From contig NC_065877.1 in the NCBI RefSeq assembly GCF_933775445.1, positions 10,602,001 through 10,666,000 of the forward strand: DNA of 64,000 nucleotides, written 5' to 3'. A program made the translations under genes and the position numbers. The notes under the pieces are model-generated. The model was not told where the DNA came from. It saw only the letters and a program-made list of their open reading frames with translations, and made no database searches. Source of the stretch: Argentina anserina. Lineage: Eukaryota; Streptophyta; Magnoliopsida; Rosales; Rosaceae. Below, in pieces: positions 11,075-24,847 of this stretch (positions within the stretch are counted from its first letter, which is position 1; each line of letters starts with the position of its first letter).

Positions 11075-12444
11075 TCTTACTCTTTCATTAGAACCATGGT
11101 AACAAAATGACTACATTAGTCTGCTTCCTAATTCCTATGGTTGAATAAAGCATACCAATAATGGTGTGAGTCGATCTTGTCCCTAGTCACATTAATACGC
11201 TAGGCAGGCTTCACATTATTGTGTCTGTCTGTCTGATCTATGCAGAATGTTCATATTTGGCCGAATAATGGTGAGTCGATCTTTGTCCCCAGACCCGTCA
11301 TATTAAATCAAGCACTCGTCTTGTTTTAACATTCTCTGTTAATTTGGTCAAGTTTGTGATCTGGTTTGGATTTTTTTTTAGTCTGATCAATCGTGCATTT
11401 CAATAGAACATGAAATGGTTACATGGATTTTAGTTTGGAGCAAGCTAAGCAAGATTCGTACAAATGCATGGAGCAACATGAGACGAAGGTGGACTTGTTT
11501 CAGTGGCATGGAGCATTTGAGTTGTAAGCTTGGATGAATTGTCCCCTTGCGTGTTTGAACTGGCCTTGTAATCCAAGTCTATAAATCACCCTCGGATTTG
11601 AAGACGACCGATCGAATTACTCTAAACTAAGAAGACTCTGACTCCAATTATCCAAAGAGAAACACATTTGCTTGCTCCATGCCAAAAAGCCATTGGTGGA
11701 GTCTACTTGACTACTAGTCCCGTGGTTCATGCGTTAGCATTCAGAAAACAGCAAAAAGCTTTGGTAATCAAAGTCCAGTCTATGGTATATGGTGATTACC
11801 TTTCTGATCAAATGCTTTAATTTTGGTAATGTAAAATTGTAAATTAAAGATGATTAGAGACTACCCTCGTTAAAAAGTAGAATGGGGTGATAGAATAACA
11901 AGTTACCAACTTTTCTTTGCCATCGCATACTGTCACCAGTTACACTGAAGTGACTGAACATGCAGTGCCACACCCTTGTTCTTACTTCTTATCGATCTTA
12001 CCATGAACCTGAGGTTAAAAAAAAAAACATCGGGGAGATTTAAATTTGAACCTTAGCCATGAGGCAATTGTAAACGAACTGCAAATGCATCAATGTAGAA
12101 TATGTTCTTGCCCATACAATATATTGGGCCTGATCATACCTTTAAAAATCATTTGTTTTAAAGTGTCAGACTTTGTTTACCCACCAGTGTAAACATTTTT
12201 CACTTGATCTCCCTTCATGAAACTACAGTATAGAATAACTGCAAAATCACCATAATATCTTCAGTAATTAGTTTTTTTTTCCACCAGTATAACTTTGCAC
12301 ATTCATTTACACTGCACTTTGTAACTCTCATAGCATTTGGCATACGAAGTGTCAGCTATCATACTGTTAGGATAGAACTTGATCTTAACTTAGTCCTTAC
12401 TTTCTAACCTGTAAACTTTCTCGGTCCTCATTACTCTAGTAAGT
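11075..12444. other. AT-rich intergenic DNA
   Basis: No gene was recognised. A short imperfect duplication, AATAATGGTG followed by AGTCGATC, occurs at about 11157 and 11264. There is an A run at 12016-12026. Confidence 0.5.
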
Positions 12445-13382
12445 CTAGTTACACGAAACTTATTGGGTGCACGGACCCTATATCTACACGGCTTATCTTA
12501 ACCGTTCGTTTCAACACGTGGAGCACATTTCACATCGTTTGATATCATTCTCCAATTGGGAAAGTGTCGCGAGTGAGATTGAATAGGAAATACAATCATC
12601 TCAGTGGTTTTCTCCATCTTGATTGATCTATACACAATATCACAATATCAACCAAACTTTGAATCAACCACATCCTCAAATTCTTTTTCTTTGAGCCTAA
12701 TCGCCTCTGCCGAGAGCCCAAGATCGAGTTCCATTGCTTCATCGGAGGACTCGCCTTCGCTCCCTTTGGCGAGATCACGGATTATCATACAAATATCCTA
12801 ATAATCCTCTGCCCCAAAATCATCTTTGTTCTGCACCCAACCCTCGCCGCCCTTGAAACTAAATCATCATCAACCATCATCACCACCGCCGCCACCCGTC
12901 ACCGCAACTCAGGGGCAAGTGAAGCCCCAATTCAGCCACCCCGTCGCGGATCTTCTCCCTCATCCTCGTCGTCAACATGGAACACGACCCATGTGGCATC
13001 TCTGAAATTTTCGTCTCTCATTGGGCTCCTCTTCTGCGATCAAGCTGCTATTTGAGAGGATATTGATTCATCTTTCTTGGTTTCAATTGATGAACTTGGG
13101 GTTGAAAGACAGAATCATTGCAAATCAAGCACATCAACCATTGAAGCTCTAATTAGCGGGTACCAAACATGCTAAAAGAGTAAAATAAATCAAATAGAAA
13201 AACAGATCGACGAGGAAGTGGGGGACTTGAGTGGTACATAGATGTGGTGGAGCCGTGGAGGTGCTGTGTTTTAGAGTTACAAATCAAATGGAAAAACTCA
13301 AAATAGTGCTAATAGCGCATGGTTGCACGCATACCCCGTGTACAAACATGGCCAGTGTATCGAATAAGCTCTCCTAGTTACA
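12445..13382. mobile_element. Mutator-like element, 9-bp TSD, gene-like cargo
   Basis: The 9-bp repeat CTAGTTACA is at 12445-12453 and 13374-13382, the TSD length of Mutator-like elements. The enclosed 920 bp has degenerate terminal inverted repeats: CTTATTGGGTGCACGGACC near the left end and the complement CTTATTCGATACACTGGCC at the right, extending to a shared TACACGG. No transposase frame is present. The interior (12660-13260) is GC-rich and gene-like, with an exon-like acidic reading frame on the minus strand. This is the architecture of a Pack-MULE, a Mutator element carrying captured host gene pieces; the donor gene is not identified. Confidence 0.7.
12648..12788 (-). CDS. 46-aa acidic reading frame in Mutator-like element
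   Basis: A complete ATG-to-TGA frame runs from 12788 to 12648. Its product is acidic and helix-prone, with the stretch SSDEAMELDLGLSAEAI. LDLGL fits the LxLxL form of an EAR repression motif, and a charged segment follows (RLKEKEFEDVV). The composition and lack of low-complexity sequence look more protein-like than random AT-rich DNA. I do not recognise the parent protein. It is most likely a fragment of a captured host exon rather than an independent gene. Confidence 0.25.
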   Translation of the reverse strand: MIIRDLAKGSEGESSDEAMELDLGLSAEAIRLKEKEFEDVVDSKFG

Positions 13383-16300
13383 AACAATTATGTATAGCAG
13401 TTTTTCAATCACTAATAGCTAAACCAATGACTTCTAATCCAAAATCTAAAGAGTGTAGGCTGTGTAGCTAATTACTTTTGATTTTATGTAGGTGTGTAAT
13501 GGCTTAATGGGGTTAAGGGATTTAGTGCAAAGAAGGGTGGTAGTGATATATATTAAAAACCTCTGATACAAAATTTCAAAGTTAAAATTCTTTTTTATGA
13601 CACTAAAACTTAGTATAATAGGATCATAAGGTAAATAAATATAATTTCCCAAGCAGGGGCGACCTGTGAAGTTGAGTAAAACAGTTGCATCTCTTTTTTT
13701 CTTTTTTCTTTTTAAATGGGGTGCTTGATCAGCTCAGTAAATGGTCACATCGATCACAAGAAAAGGCAGGTTTAGAAAGGCCTCGCTGGCTGGCTTGAAC
13801 TTAAGAGTTCCATAACTGTCCATGTGTATATATATGCAGCTTCCTCTCCTCCTTCAATTGCTGGACGAGAGATGAGATGATCGAGAGACGACGACCCTTG
13901 GGACCAGTACGTAAAGCTAAGCTAAGCTCAGCGAAGCAAAGCAAAGCTTGCATGCATGGGCTGTTGAAGCTTTGAAGATTCATAACAATGGTAAAAGAGA
14001 GAGAAAAAAATGGTGGTACTGGCAAAACAGTAGTGACAATGACTGAAATGTCCCCCCATTGTTTGGTTCCCTCTGGTGGGAAGCTTCTTTACGCTTTCCT
14101 ATGCACACTGCCAGGAGTACTAGTCCTCCCTGTCGATATATACACAGATAAATCTCATGTATTAGAGTGTAAGCAGTACCAGCAGTCCAGTACTACTAGT
14201 ATTATGATGAACATGAACCCAGCTCTGACGTTTAAGAGAGACTTAAGCTTCGATATGATTGTCATTTACCGCAAAAAGAAGAAGATAATCATCTCTATGA
14301 TTTGTCCCAACAGCAAAAGCCTTAAGAAAAGTCTCGATCTATCCATTTCTCTTCTCTCCTTGCTTACCATGATCAATGACATGCATTTCTCGAACCGGTA
14401 CAACTGGTTTTCATTTGACAGCGAAAGATCGATGCAGAGCTTCCTTGTATGGGTGAGAAAGCTCGAACCTTCAGGCCTTACATTCTTAGTTTACACTTTA
14501 CAGTGATGTTGGTAAATTATAAGGTGAGCTCAGGCTATTAACATTCTAAGTAGATGTTAATAGCCAGGAAACTAGCACTAGATACGGCTTTCGAATTCTA
14601 TTGGAGCAGGAAGATATCCTGACATATTTATCATGAAACTAAAGATGTTTAGTCGATTAGTTTAGAAAGTTCGAAACAAATAAAGCTTCCAATAGCCTTC
14701 CAGAACAATCGCTGTTTAAAGCTGAATGAGAAAAGAAACTATCACAAATTATAGCATGCATGACAAACCCATCAAATAAATTACGTACATGTACGTCGGT
14801 GTTCTATTCCAGGGTGTCGTTAACTGGTTATTCTTGGTGTGTATGCTTGATTATAGTTTCTCTTATACTATGTGCTAACAGTTTCCTTTCATGAACACAG
14901 CAACAATTGAAAAAAAACATGTATACTCGTTATAATCATATCATAAATACATTAATACATACATCATACATATACTACAGTACGTGAGTGTGACTCCTTC
15001 ACTGGCTTGAAGATAATGACATGCATGTTGTTGATGCGTAGTGAAACCTGGTACTGGCATTTATTTTGCTAAACTGCTCATGGTTGCTTCCCTCCTTGTC
15101 AGTTTCATAGCTACCAGAACCATGCGTCCATGCAATGCCAAGAATTGTTAGGCAGTTTCCAATGGAGTCAAGCCTCAAAGGGAACCTGCCTTTTAAATTT
15201 CTCTGATACTTTATTTTCTCTTCAAATTTGTTCTGTTGCATTAAGTAAATACGTGAAGGCTTCAGCTGATTTTTTTAGCTTGTAGAACGTACTGTTGCTT
15301 CTTGCTATCTTGCTTTACTCCTTAGCAAGGTTTCTCAAGCTTTTGGCAACATATATGTATTGCCATAGACATAGATTACATGCATTACTAGCAATTCAGG
15401 CATTTCGATCCGACTCTCGGATAGGCGAATCTCAACTACATAACTTAGAAGCAAAATGCACATATGTTAATTTGATAACTGAAACTCACTTCTTCGATAT
15501 CTTTAAGGAGAGACAAGGTGCATGCATGGGCACTAATAATGTGCAAGTCATGTATATTGTTAAGTCTTCAGCTCTGTTTGTTCCTTACCACCTCAAGCAT
15601 TGAGTTTTGTGAACTTCGCTCACTTGGCTTTATTCTTATGATTTATATTGTAGCTAATCGTGTTGAGATTGCCCAATCTATTATTTGTTTTTTCTTATAG
15701 TATTTGACGACATAATTCATCTCCATCGACATCTCAAATATTGGTGACACCGAAATAGTCGGTGATTAAGTAAAATAGATACGAATATATATTTATTTTC
15801 ACCTCACTTGCACTTTGGCACGTACAATAATGTTTCGTCTTAAAGATATATATTGTCCCTAGATGATTTGTTAACATATCCAATCATCCGTGTGGAATTT
15901 ATGCTGAAGTGTTTGACATATACAATATCCCTGTCTCCTACTTGACTATTGAGTACTCAAAGAAGCTAGCTAGAAAGGTTCAGTCGGTAGGTTATTAAAG
16001 TAATAGAAAGTGCTTAGATATGATTATAAATCTCCTGCATGGTTACATTCAACCATATAATCATAGCTAAGTACTGCTTAAACTAGATGCTGTTTATACA
16101 TTTGATAATTAATGCGATCCATCTTCACATACGTATTTAACACTTGTATATATCCTCCCCCTCCTAATCGCCAATTCAAGAAACTGAAGAAAGGGCTATC
16201 AGTGTGTCTGATAACATCCGGTGATATAAAATGTAAGAGGAGAATGCATACACTTACTGTAATATCTGTGGAAAGAGTTCATATCCACAAAATAAACCAT

Positions 16301-16640
16301 TTCCATTCACCAAGAAACTAACTAAAATGTTTGCATAATCCATAATTAAAGATCGACATATAAAACTATGAAAATCAAGGTTGGGTTTTGAGGTTGACAA
16401 CTCCGACACTACATGGTCCTTAGACCTCTCCCTTCCACGTTTAAGTACTACTACAGAGAGAAAATAAAATGCATAATTTATTTTCCTCCCTATGAAATTT
16501 AAACATCAGACCTCTCCTATACATATATATAAATCCTCAGTTAGCTCCTTGCTTACATAACAAGTCAGCAAAACCACCTTCCAATTACCCTTTACAAGTT
16601 GTTGTTGTACGTTGTTGTCATCATCTTCCTCATCTCTAAT
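13383..16640. other. Intergenic DNA downstream of the trihelix gene
   Basis: No gene was recognised. A 172-codon open frame at 13988-14506 (plus strand) has Lys-rich and hydrophobic patches but no known domain and no clear promoter; I treat it as unproven. A short run of AAGCTAAGCTAAGCTCAGCG-type repeats lies at 13913-13945. The tract nearest 16640 should hold the 3' UTR of the minus-strand trihelix gene; no unambiguous poly(A) signal was fixed. Confidence 0.4.
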
Positions 16641-19014
16641 TCACTGGTTTTGGCTACCATTGTTGAGCTTCAACCCATAATTCTCCCACAAGTTATCTCC
16701 TTCACCCATCAAAAATGGAAAACATGTCTCGTTCACAACTGCAGCATTGCCTACGTTTGGATTAGTAGGAGGAGAGCCATTATCAACGCGTTCGTGATTA
16801 TTCATTTGACAAGTAGCATAGACTCCTCCTTGACTACTATACAATGAGGAATTAGACTCATTGTTCCCAAAGAAACAAGAACTTGACCTTGAATTGTTCT
16901 CCTTCCTCTTCTTACTGAACAAGTCCTTGGAACACATCTTCCCACAGTTTATGCTCTCCCATTTCTCCTTGCACACCATTCCACTCCTTTCATACCCCAA
17001 ACAACTCAGCTTCCCCGCTATCTCCTCCCACAGAATATCATCTGCACACCCACCTCTCTGATTAGTACTAAACCTCGACTCCATGCTTCCTCTTAACTGA
17101 ACCAATCTGTTAACCTCGAATTCCGGCCATATCCGTTGCTCACTCACAATGTCCTCATGATCTTGCTCTGGTGTCGAAGAAGAAGTCTTTATTTCATGAC
17201 TAGTACTACTTGCTGTTAATTTGTGCAATGCCTCCATCAGAGTTTTGTCCCTTGATTCAATCCATGCCCTCTCTTTAGCCCAAAACTGCTGCTCTCGTTC
17301 CACCCGGCCAGCCTCTTGTTTTCGCCACTCGTCCTCCCTCAACACCCTCTCCCTTTCTTTCTGTTCAAGCGTGCTCATCAGCTTCTCCAACCACTCCTCT
17401 TGCTTCTCCATCATCTTCCTCATTTGCACGTCGATGAACTCCTTTATCTTCACCTTCCATCCCCTCCTTTTCCTCACCCTCTTCATCTCAAGCATGTCGT
17501 CATCCATCGGGGCAATGGCACTGACGTTGTTGTCCTCCGAGGAAGAGGAGTCGTCGAAATCGGAAGAGTTTGAAACACTCTGAGTGGACTGATAAGTAGT
17601 AGCAGTAGTAGTATGTTGATGACTCGGTTGAGCTTGATAACGAAAAGTATTATTATTGTTATTCATATTATTATTATTACCGACGAATTGGGACTGATCT
17701 GGCGGAAGTGATGAGCCGGCAACGTTGTTGCTTGTTTCGCCATAGAGAGCTTCAAGCTGCCGAAAGAATCTATAATGCTTGCCATCTTGTCTTCCGGCCT
17801 TTCCTTCCTTTGTCTTCTTGTAATACTTGTACAAGTTTTCGAATTTTTCCCTGCATTTTTTTCCGCTTCTTTGATACCCATGTTCCTCACTCATGATCCT
17901 GCAACAAAAAATGGAAAGATTAAATCAATTATTAAGTGTCCGATCGTCTTTAAACAAATTAAGGAAAAGCAGAATGATTGGTTTGACAGTATTTGCTGGC
18001 AACCTAATTGAACTGCGAAGTGAATAATAAGCTTATGAAGAACTAAAGAAGTGGGCATGTGTGATTTGATGATGATGCTTAATTCTGTAATGATGATGCT
18101 GTGATGGATCCCCATGTGCTTAATATGTTTGGTAAGTGCATGTAGTATGACCATTCATATTTCAAAAGAAGAACGTAATTAAGGGGTGTCAAAAGGACAT
18201 TAATTTCTTTATAGATCATGCCTTTTCTCATCAGAAGAAAACCAGTCGATTATTGGTACCCTAATTGCATCGAAGAAACCACCCATTACTTTAAAAGATG
18301 GCTACACATTTTCAGAATAGAAAACGAGTCAGTGACTCAGTGATACAATTCATTTTGCATAAATCAGTACTCATCAGCGTCATCACGACACTTCCAACTG
18401 CACTTCATAGTCTAGTCATTTTCTAATCTAACAAAAATGAAAGGGAGAAGAAGAGGAAGATGGAGATGAAGAATAATTTAAGTATTCAATTAGGGTACGC
18501 AAGTTTACCTAGAGACTTCGTCCCAGAGCGGTCCTTTTTGATTAGCTTCTTTGAACTTGTAATCGAGTCGTGATCGGATCTCCAGAAGCGTCAGAGTCTC
18601 TTGCCTCGGCCACCTTCCGGAGCCGGCATCACCGCCAAGACAGCCTGCGCCCTCTGCCTCCTGACAACCGCCGCCACTGAGAGAAGAAGTAGCCGCAACA
18701 GTATTATTAATACAAGCACCCCCACTACCACCACCGGCCGAATCAGCAGAACGAAACTCATGAAACCCCCGTGGCATGATGTCGTGGGTGGTCGGCAGCC
18801 GGCCCATCATCATGATCTCGTACGGATGTTGCTGGTGATGGTGATGATGATGATGATGATTGGCCGGAGCGAGGAGCTGAGGCCTGTGGTTGTGGCTGCT
18901 AGGGAAGAGCTCGGCGGGAGTCGGGATGGCCGGGAAGTGAGACCTACCGGTGCCGCTCATGAGCTGCCTGAGATCTCCTAAACCGTACTGGTCTTCCATT
19001 TCCATGGATATCAA
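16641..19014 (-). CDS. PTL: Trihelix (GT-2 type) transcription factor, PETAL LOSS-like
   Basis: Nuclear DNA-binding factor. In Arabidopsis PETAL LOSS restrains growth between sepals and so allows petal initiation. Two exons on the minus strand, 19014-18509 and 17898-16641, join through a GT-AG intron inside codon 169, giving 587 aa; methionines 4 and 6 are alternative starts. The N-terminal trihelix (about 134-220) begins RWPRQETLTLLEIRSRL, with Trp135 and Trp164. A basic, coiled central helix domain lies at about 311-396. The second trihelix (about 426-487) carries Trp426, Trp459 and Trp482. The C-terminal signature around CFPFLMGEGDNLWENYGL matches PETAL LOSS rather than other GT-2 members, from memory of the family. 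Histidine (53-60) and asparagine (near 243-252) runs occur in linkers. No lesion is visible. Confidence 0.93.
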
Positions 19015-19500
19015 AAGATCGAGAGAAAGTTTGAAAGTACTGAGTTAGTGAGAGAAAGGAGACTGAAATTGCAAAGGGTATTGTTGTTATAAGAGAGAAT
19101 GAAAGGGAAAGAGAGAGCGGCAGAGTCGGATCGTGTCGTTCACGAAAATAGCTCGAATTTAAGCACAGGACAATGGTCCCATGCTCTTCTCTTGGTGACT
19201 CACTCACTCAGAGAGAGAGAGAGAGAGAGCTTTCTCTTGCTCTTTGAAAATGGCTCTCTCCCTTAGTGCCCTTGTTTTGTATATCACAGACACAGAGAGC
19301 TAGCGTGTAATTTGGAGTTTTTGGAGACGGAGATATTTAGCTAGCAGAAACGGGACCGGAATAGATTTACGTAGGTCTTCTTTGGGTTTATGTATCACCG
19401 ACTCTCGTGAGTCTTGTACATAGCACTGTAGTAATAGTAACGGATCCAATCAAATCCCGACACGTGTGCGTTGAGAGTGGACTACAGTTCCTAGGATGGG
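19015..19500 (-). promoter_or_regulatory. 5' leader and proximal promoter of trihelix gene
   Basis: Upstream on the minus strand lies a CT-rich leader including (CT)n, seen as (GA)n on the plus strand at 19211-19229. An ACGTG core (ACACGTGTGCG) is at 19460-19470. No TATA box could be fixed with confidence. Confidence 0.4.
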
Positions 19501-20926
19501 AGTCGTTTGGGACTAACCGAGTCTCAGGGTCTCAGGCTCTCAGCTAATTGCAGAAACGGGGTGCCGTTAAGAGAGAAGCTGGAAATTAAACGGTTGTTGT
19601 CGTTTGTGAAGATCGATCTGGGAGAGGTGTTTAAGGTGGAATGAAGAGAAACTTGGAGCAGTGGAAAAGTGAAGGGAAGGGCATGAAGGAACAGTGGCGA
19701 CTACCACTTGAGCTAGTGTGTATATTTGATCTCGATCTCTGCTTCTTTTTGTATTTTTTCAGGTGGCTAAAGACGGGCTCAGACCTCTCAGCTTTTGTGC
19801 CTCACTAATTAAAGCCTCTTTCTAGGCTTCCACTTCTGATTTTTCTTTGCCCTACCTCTTCATCATTCATATATACAATTGAACCCTACCTTCATGCATG
19901 ATGCACCAACTAATTAATTAAGGAGGTGTTTTATGCCTCTTATTTATAATAATCCGTAATCTTAGAAAAATTATTTATAATACTTCATAGTATTCAGGTT
20001 CTACTGTTATAGAGTCTGAAATTATTGATTGAGTCCAATTGGTGACATAGTGCATGATTTACAATCTAAATTCCCTATTATTTGAAACTCTAATACTTAC
20101 CATAGGATTTTCCAATATTGACATTTTAACATTATCGAAGAAAAGAAGGGATAATGAAGTGTTTTAATCCGTGGACGATAGATGACAAGTACAATATGTA
20201 TGATTTAGAATAAACACGTATCTGTTATTACGCATCAGTTTCACTATATATAGCTCACGTACCCAGTCACAGTCACGTACATGTATTTTATTTATGATTT
20301 ATATAATTTTTTTAATTTACAGATATGATGATATGCTTTATAGATAAAATCTTACAAATACATGCGGGGAAATAACCGCAACGAAACAAAATATTTAGAC
20401 ACAAATATTTTAACAGAACAATAAAAGAAAACAGGATACATATACGCATTTAGAATGAAATCAACCAAGTGAGGGGATATGGAAACATCGTTGCACGACA
20501 CGCAATATCAATATTGAGGAGAGAGTTAAACCCCAACTCAATACTGAGAGAATTGGTGTCAACATGCATTGGCAATAGAAAACATAAGTTGTTACACTAT
20601 GTGAACTACCCAATATTATGTGAACTAAGACTTGTTTTGATTCCAATTGCAACTTCTAAATCTCAATATACTTCAATTCTAGTGATTCAAAAGAAAGTTT
20701 CTATCATGAATTAGAATAAATTAGTTTTTTATATGAGGACTAATATATCTATTAGGGCAGAATACATTAAGTTTGCATTCTAAACTCTACTATAGCAAGA
20801 AGAATTTGATCTCTAAAATGGCGCCTAATATTAGTAATGTGTATGTTTTATTCCTACCGAACTCGGACTCGCCAATACTGCTTATTTATTATGTGACTTT
20901 TATTAGTCAGATCAATCGGAAACTAA
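19501..20926. other. AT-rich intergenic DNA
   Basis: No gene was recognised. It probably contains distal regulatory DNA of the trihelix gene. Short frames at 20461-20964 show no domain. Confidence 0.4.
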
Positions 20927-22890
20927 GGTCATCTCCAACCTATAGGGCTATTTGTAGCTCATAAGCTACATTAAGGCACACTAAATCGATAATATTAATC
21001 GATGTGATATCAACAATTTCCAACTCAAATATTGTAGCCTTTTATTTTTTTTAATGTGTTAGTATCTTTTAATTTAGATATTATCATTTAATTACAATTT
21101 TACTTTTATAAATGATAAATTTAATAAATGTATCATGAAAAATATTAAAACTTAAAATTGTATTTCATAAAACTAAAATTACATGAAATTTAACTAATTT
21201 GAGTTTTTTTTAATCAACGACATATAGTCTCAAATATATAAAATCAAATATACGGTACACCATGAACACACTCTCGCCCATTTCTTAGGGCAACGTAATT
21301 GAGAGTGCACGACCTAATTAAGCAATCAGAGAATCCAGAAACCTAGACAAACTAATCACAGAACTAGATCTATGACGAAATCCGTTGCGGTCTTGCTCAA
21401 ATAGTAACCAAAAACAAAAAACAAAAAAAAGCCCTATTAGCATCCGCCGGCTTATTCTTGAAACAAGAAACCCGAATTTGACCTCCAGACCAGGAATGAT
21501 ACGAATCCCAAATCTGCCAAACTCAGTTACCATGGTCCCAGATCTTGACCCAAAAGCCCAAACCAATGGGCCTTCACAAGGAGCCAGCAATACTCAGGAC
21601 ACCCACAGATTTGGGCACCCTAGACTTGCGGACCAAAGCAGCAATGTCCGTCACCGATGACGCACCCCTCCAGCGCACCACCAACTGCATGGCAAGCCCC
21701 TTAATCCTCAGCAAAGGCCACTAGCCTCTGCCCAACGACAACTGGAACCTTCTTACCGAGACCGGGCTCCGACGCAAGAGGACAACGCAGGTCTCGACGC
21801 ACGCCACCATCCACCAACAAGAGCATGTCTCAGCCATCGTCGAGCCGCAAGCAAGGACCACCGTATCTCATTTTGGGACCAACTCAACCACCTACCTGTA
21901 GCCCACCACCATTGACGACCACTGGGATCCCAAACCCGGATCTAAGGCCCCCATCTTTGCTAGTTATCTGAGCCTTCGATGATGTCCCACAACGTCGCAC
22001 CACGCCTCCATGCCACCCTGACGACTGGACAACCACCGACCAAGCAAAACAAGGTTGCTTTATCAAAAATCTGAAACACCTCTCCACAACAAGACGTGGG
22101 AGAGGGGTGTGACAACCAAAAGGTTGAAAGGAAGGGGTGCTCGAGGTTGGAAGACTCATTGGGCAGAAGAGACAGGCGGCACTGACGTGATCTACTAAAG
22201 ACAGACGACAAAACTTGAGAGTTAGCCGTCGTAGATAGGAGAGAATGAGAGCTCTCATCTAGGGTTTTTTTTGCTACAAAATACTAGTAATCATCATCAT
22301 TTGGTGTATCAGTAGACATTTCCGGATAATAGACATCATCGGATGACGAGAATAACTCACGTTGCCTATATTTTTGCATAGTCAAAAACTATTTGTTCTA
22401 TTTTAAATGATTGTTATATTTGTCATTTTTATTTGTAATTTAGTTAAAAATTATTAGTTTTAATAAGTGATCATTATTATTTGTTTGTTCATTAAAAATA
22501 TTAGTATTATATCGGTAGTGTTGTTGTATATTTAATGAGTTATTACACTATATAAAATACAAATTTAATTCAAGTTTAATGTTGTAGTATATTTCTCAAC
22601 TGATAAAAATACAGTTTTTTTTCAAATAATAAAATATATATATTAACTAAATAATGTTATTATGTATTTATGAAATTATTCACCAAAACAATAATAAAAA
22701 ATAGTTTTTAAGATATGGCCCACGTGTGTTAGTGTGCCACAAAAGTGTGTCAAAAATAACATGAAATGACTATTTTTAAATATTTCGGACTACTTCTATC
22801 ATACTAACCCGTTAGTTAGAAACGAAGTCTGCCACAATAGCCCATAGATTTTTTTTTTAGAAGAATAATAGCTCATAAATTGGAGATGGC
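20927..22890. mobile_element. Candidate TIR element containing a LINE-like segment
   Basis: The left end, GGTCATCTCCAACCTATAGG near 20927, and the complement of the right end, TGCCATCTCCAATTTATGAG near 22890, are inverted copies around a ~1.9-kb AT-rich body. A convincing TSD could not be found. Inside, 21300-22265 is GC-rich. On the minus strand it starts with an A run followed by CCCTAGATGAGAGCTCTC, which resembles a plant LINE 5' region. Frames of up to 124 codons there have no recognised domain. Confidence 0.4.
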
Positions 22891-24805
22891 ATGACAAACA
22901 CATTCCGTTGGCCCGGCCTGGATGGATTTGAAATTATTGGATTAAGAATTATGTTTCTGAGTATATATATCCAGCTCCTGATCATCTCTGTTAAGTCGTA
23001 CGTGGAGCCCTCTTAATCTGAATACACTGGACCATTATAGGTTGTAATTGTATCTGGAGAAGGCCATGTGATTACGTGCAGTAGATAGCGATGCGTGCAG
23101 TTTTACTGACATTATTTTGTGCACTACATACCTCCTTTATCATTTAATACGCCTCCAGTCTTTGTTCTTCTTCTCGTCGCTTTCATGGTTCAGTTTTTTT
23201 TGAGTCTCTAAGTACTTGCATTTCAGAGAGATGAACAATCATTAAGTCTAGGTTTAATAAGGATAAGCATCATTGGGGTTATAACCTAAGTAGCTACTGA
23301 TGCTTAGATGGTTTTGATAGCGAGAATGCCAAATTGCTAATATCAGACTATGATAGATTATATCTCATGTTTGCCTAGGTATTCAATTGTTCTTTTGATG
23401 TTTCCCTCGAGGATTTATTCAATATATTATATGAGGATCCATTGCAAAGCAAGTGGAGGCAATTTTACGTCCTGAATCACTTTGGCAATAAAACGTACTG
23501 CTCAGTTTTCTGCAATTGATGTAGTCTTGAAAAAGTGGTTAACTTGGCCACTAGAAATGGACACATTGTTGGCCGACCGAAGGCAAACTGTTCATTCTTC
23601 CTGTCAATATCTCATGGGTGCCGCGCCAGATGTTTAAGAAATTGTATATCTAAAATTATGCAAATGGGCAAGCAACGCAAGTAGGCTGGCAACTAAGGTC
23701 GAGTACGTTTCATATATACGGTAGACAGGAGCAATTGTTGGCATGTGAGATTCATAGTATTGTTTGATAAATATGGATTAGACGGTGCTCAAAATTGCAT
23801 TTGCTGGTCCTTTCCTTTTCTGTTCTTTATAATCTTCAACGTACATTGACTAGGAACTCTGGTACGTATAGAGAGTTATGATTTCATTTTCTCGTAAAAA
23901 AACAGAGGATATCTAAATTACTGGACAATTTCTTAGCTAGTTGTTAACTTATCATGTCATGTGAGTGATTATTCTATGCAACCGGGACAATACGTGACAC
24001 TGTCATGTGGTGTACTCAATCAATCATATTATTTTATAGTGTGGTAAACATGCACGCGATTAAATGAAAAAATATTATTTAAATATGAGTAACCAATTAT
24101 AAATAAATATAATAAATAAATAAATAAATTACATTAAAGAGATACGCACGTAAATTATGTACTGAGTAAATATAATAATTTTTTCACGTTGCTTTATCGA
24201 GAATAATTGATGGATTAGTTTAAAGAAGCTAATACGGTGTGTAAGAAACTAAGAACTGAGAACAAGCTGTTGGATGAAAGACTCTTGAGTCTCGATCTAA
24301 GAAAACATATTTACTAGAAATAATGTGTGTTTTGCCAAACTTGTTAACGGCGTATGCATGACACAGTACGTCAAAAGATTACGTTAACGAATGAAATAAT
24401 AGAAGGAAAGGTCTGGGCACGTAGTCTACACTCTACAGAGACGAATCTCAGTACTGTTTTCGTGTGTCTGAGTTTTCACAGTGATTCTGAGCCTGAAGAC
24501 TCAGAAGACTCAGAACTCTCTCTGATAGCTTGCTTTTCAAGCAGAGGACCAGCAGAACGTTCCATCCATGCATGCTTTGTATACTATAATATAACTCACA
24601 TAAACACACACAGATATATATATATATATATATAAATATACGTGTGTATATCTATGCTAGCTAACCTTATGCTATTAGTCTATTACACTTCATCGCGTAC
24701 TGCATCGCTCGTGTGAGCTCTGGAGCAGGCATGGCCCATGAACCACGGCGATCAGGTGCCCTGCAGTAACCGAGCCCCTACCCTAGCCGGCCGGCCGGCC
24801 GGCCG

Positions 24806-24847
<42 letters not shown>

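Noticed and set aside
13988..14506. 172-codon open frame on the plus strand
   Set aside because: No recognisable domain, no splice-supported partner and no clear promoter; could arise by chance, so not called as a gene.
18601..18981. Plus-strand 126-codon frame opposite trihelix exon 1
   Set aside because: Antisense shadow of the Gly/His-rich N-terminal coding region.
21385..21410. TCTTGCTCAAAT, resembling the start of miR828
   Set aside because: Only the first 12-13 bases agree, there is no foldback partner, and it lies in LINE-like sequence.
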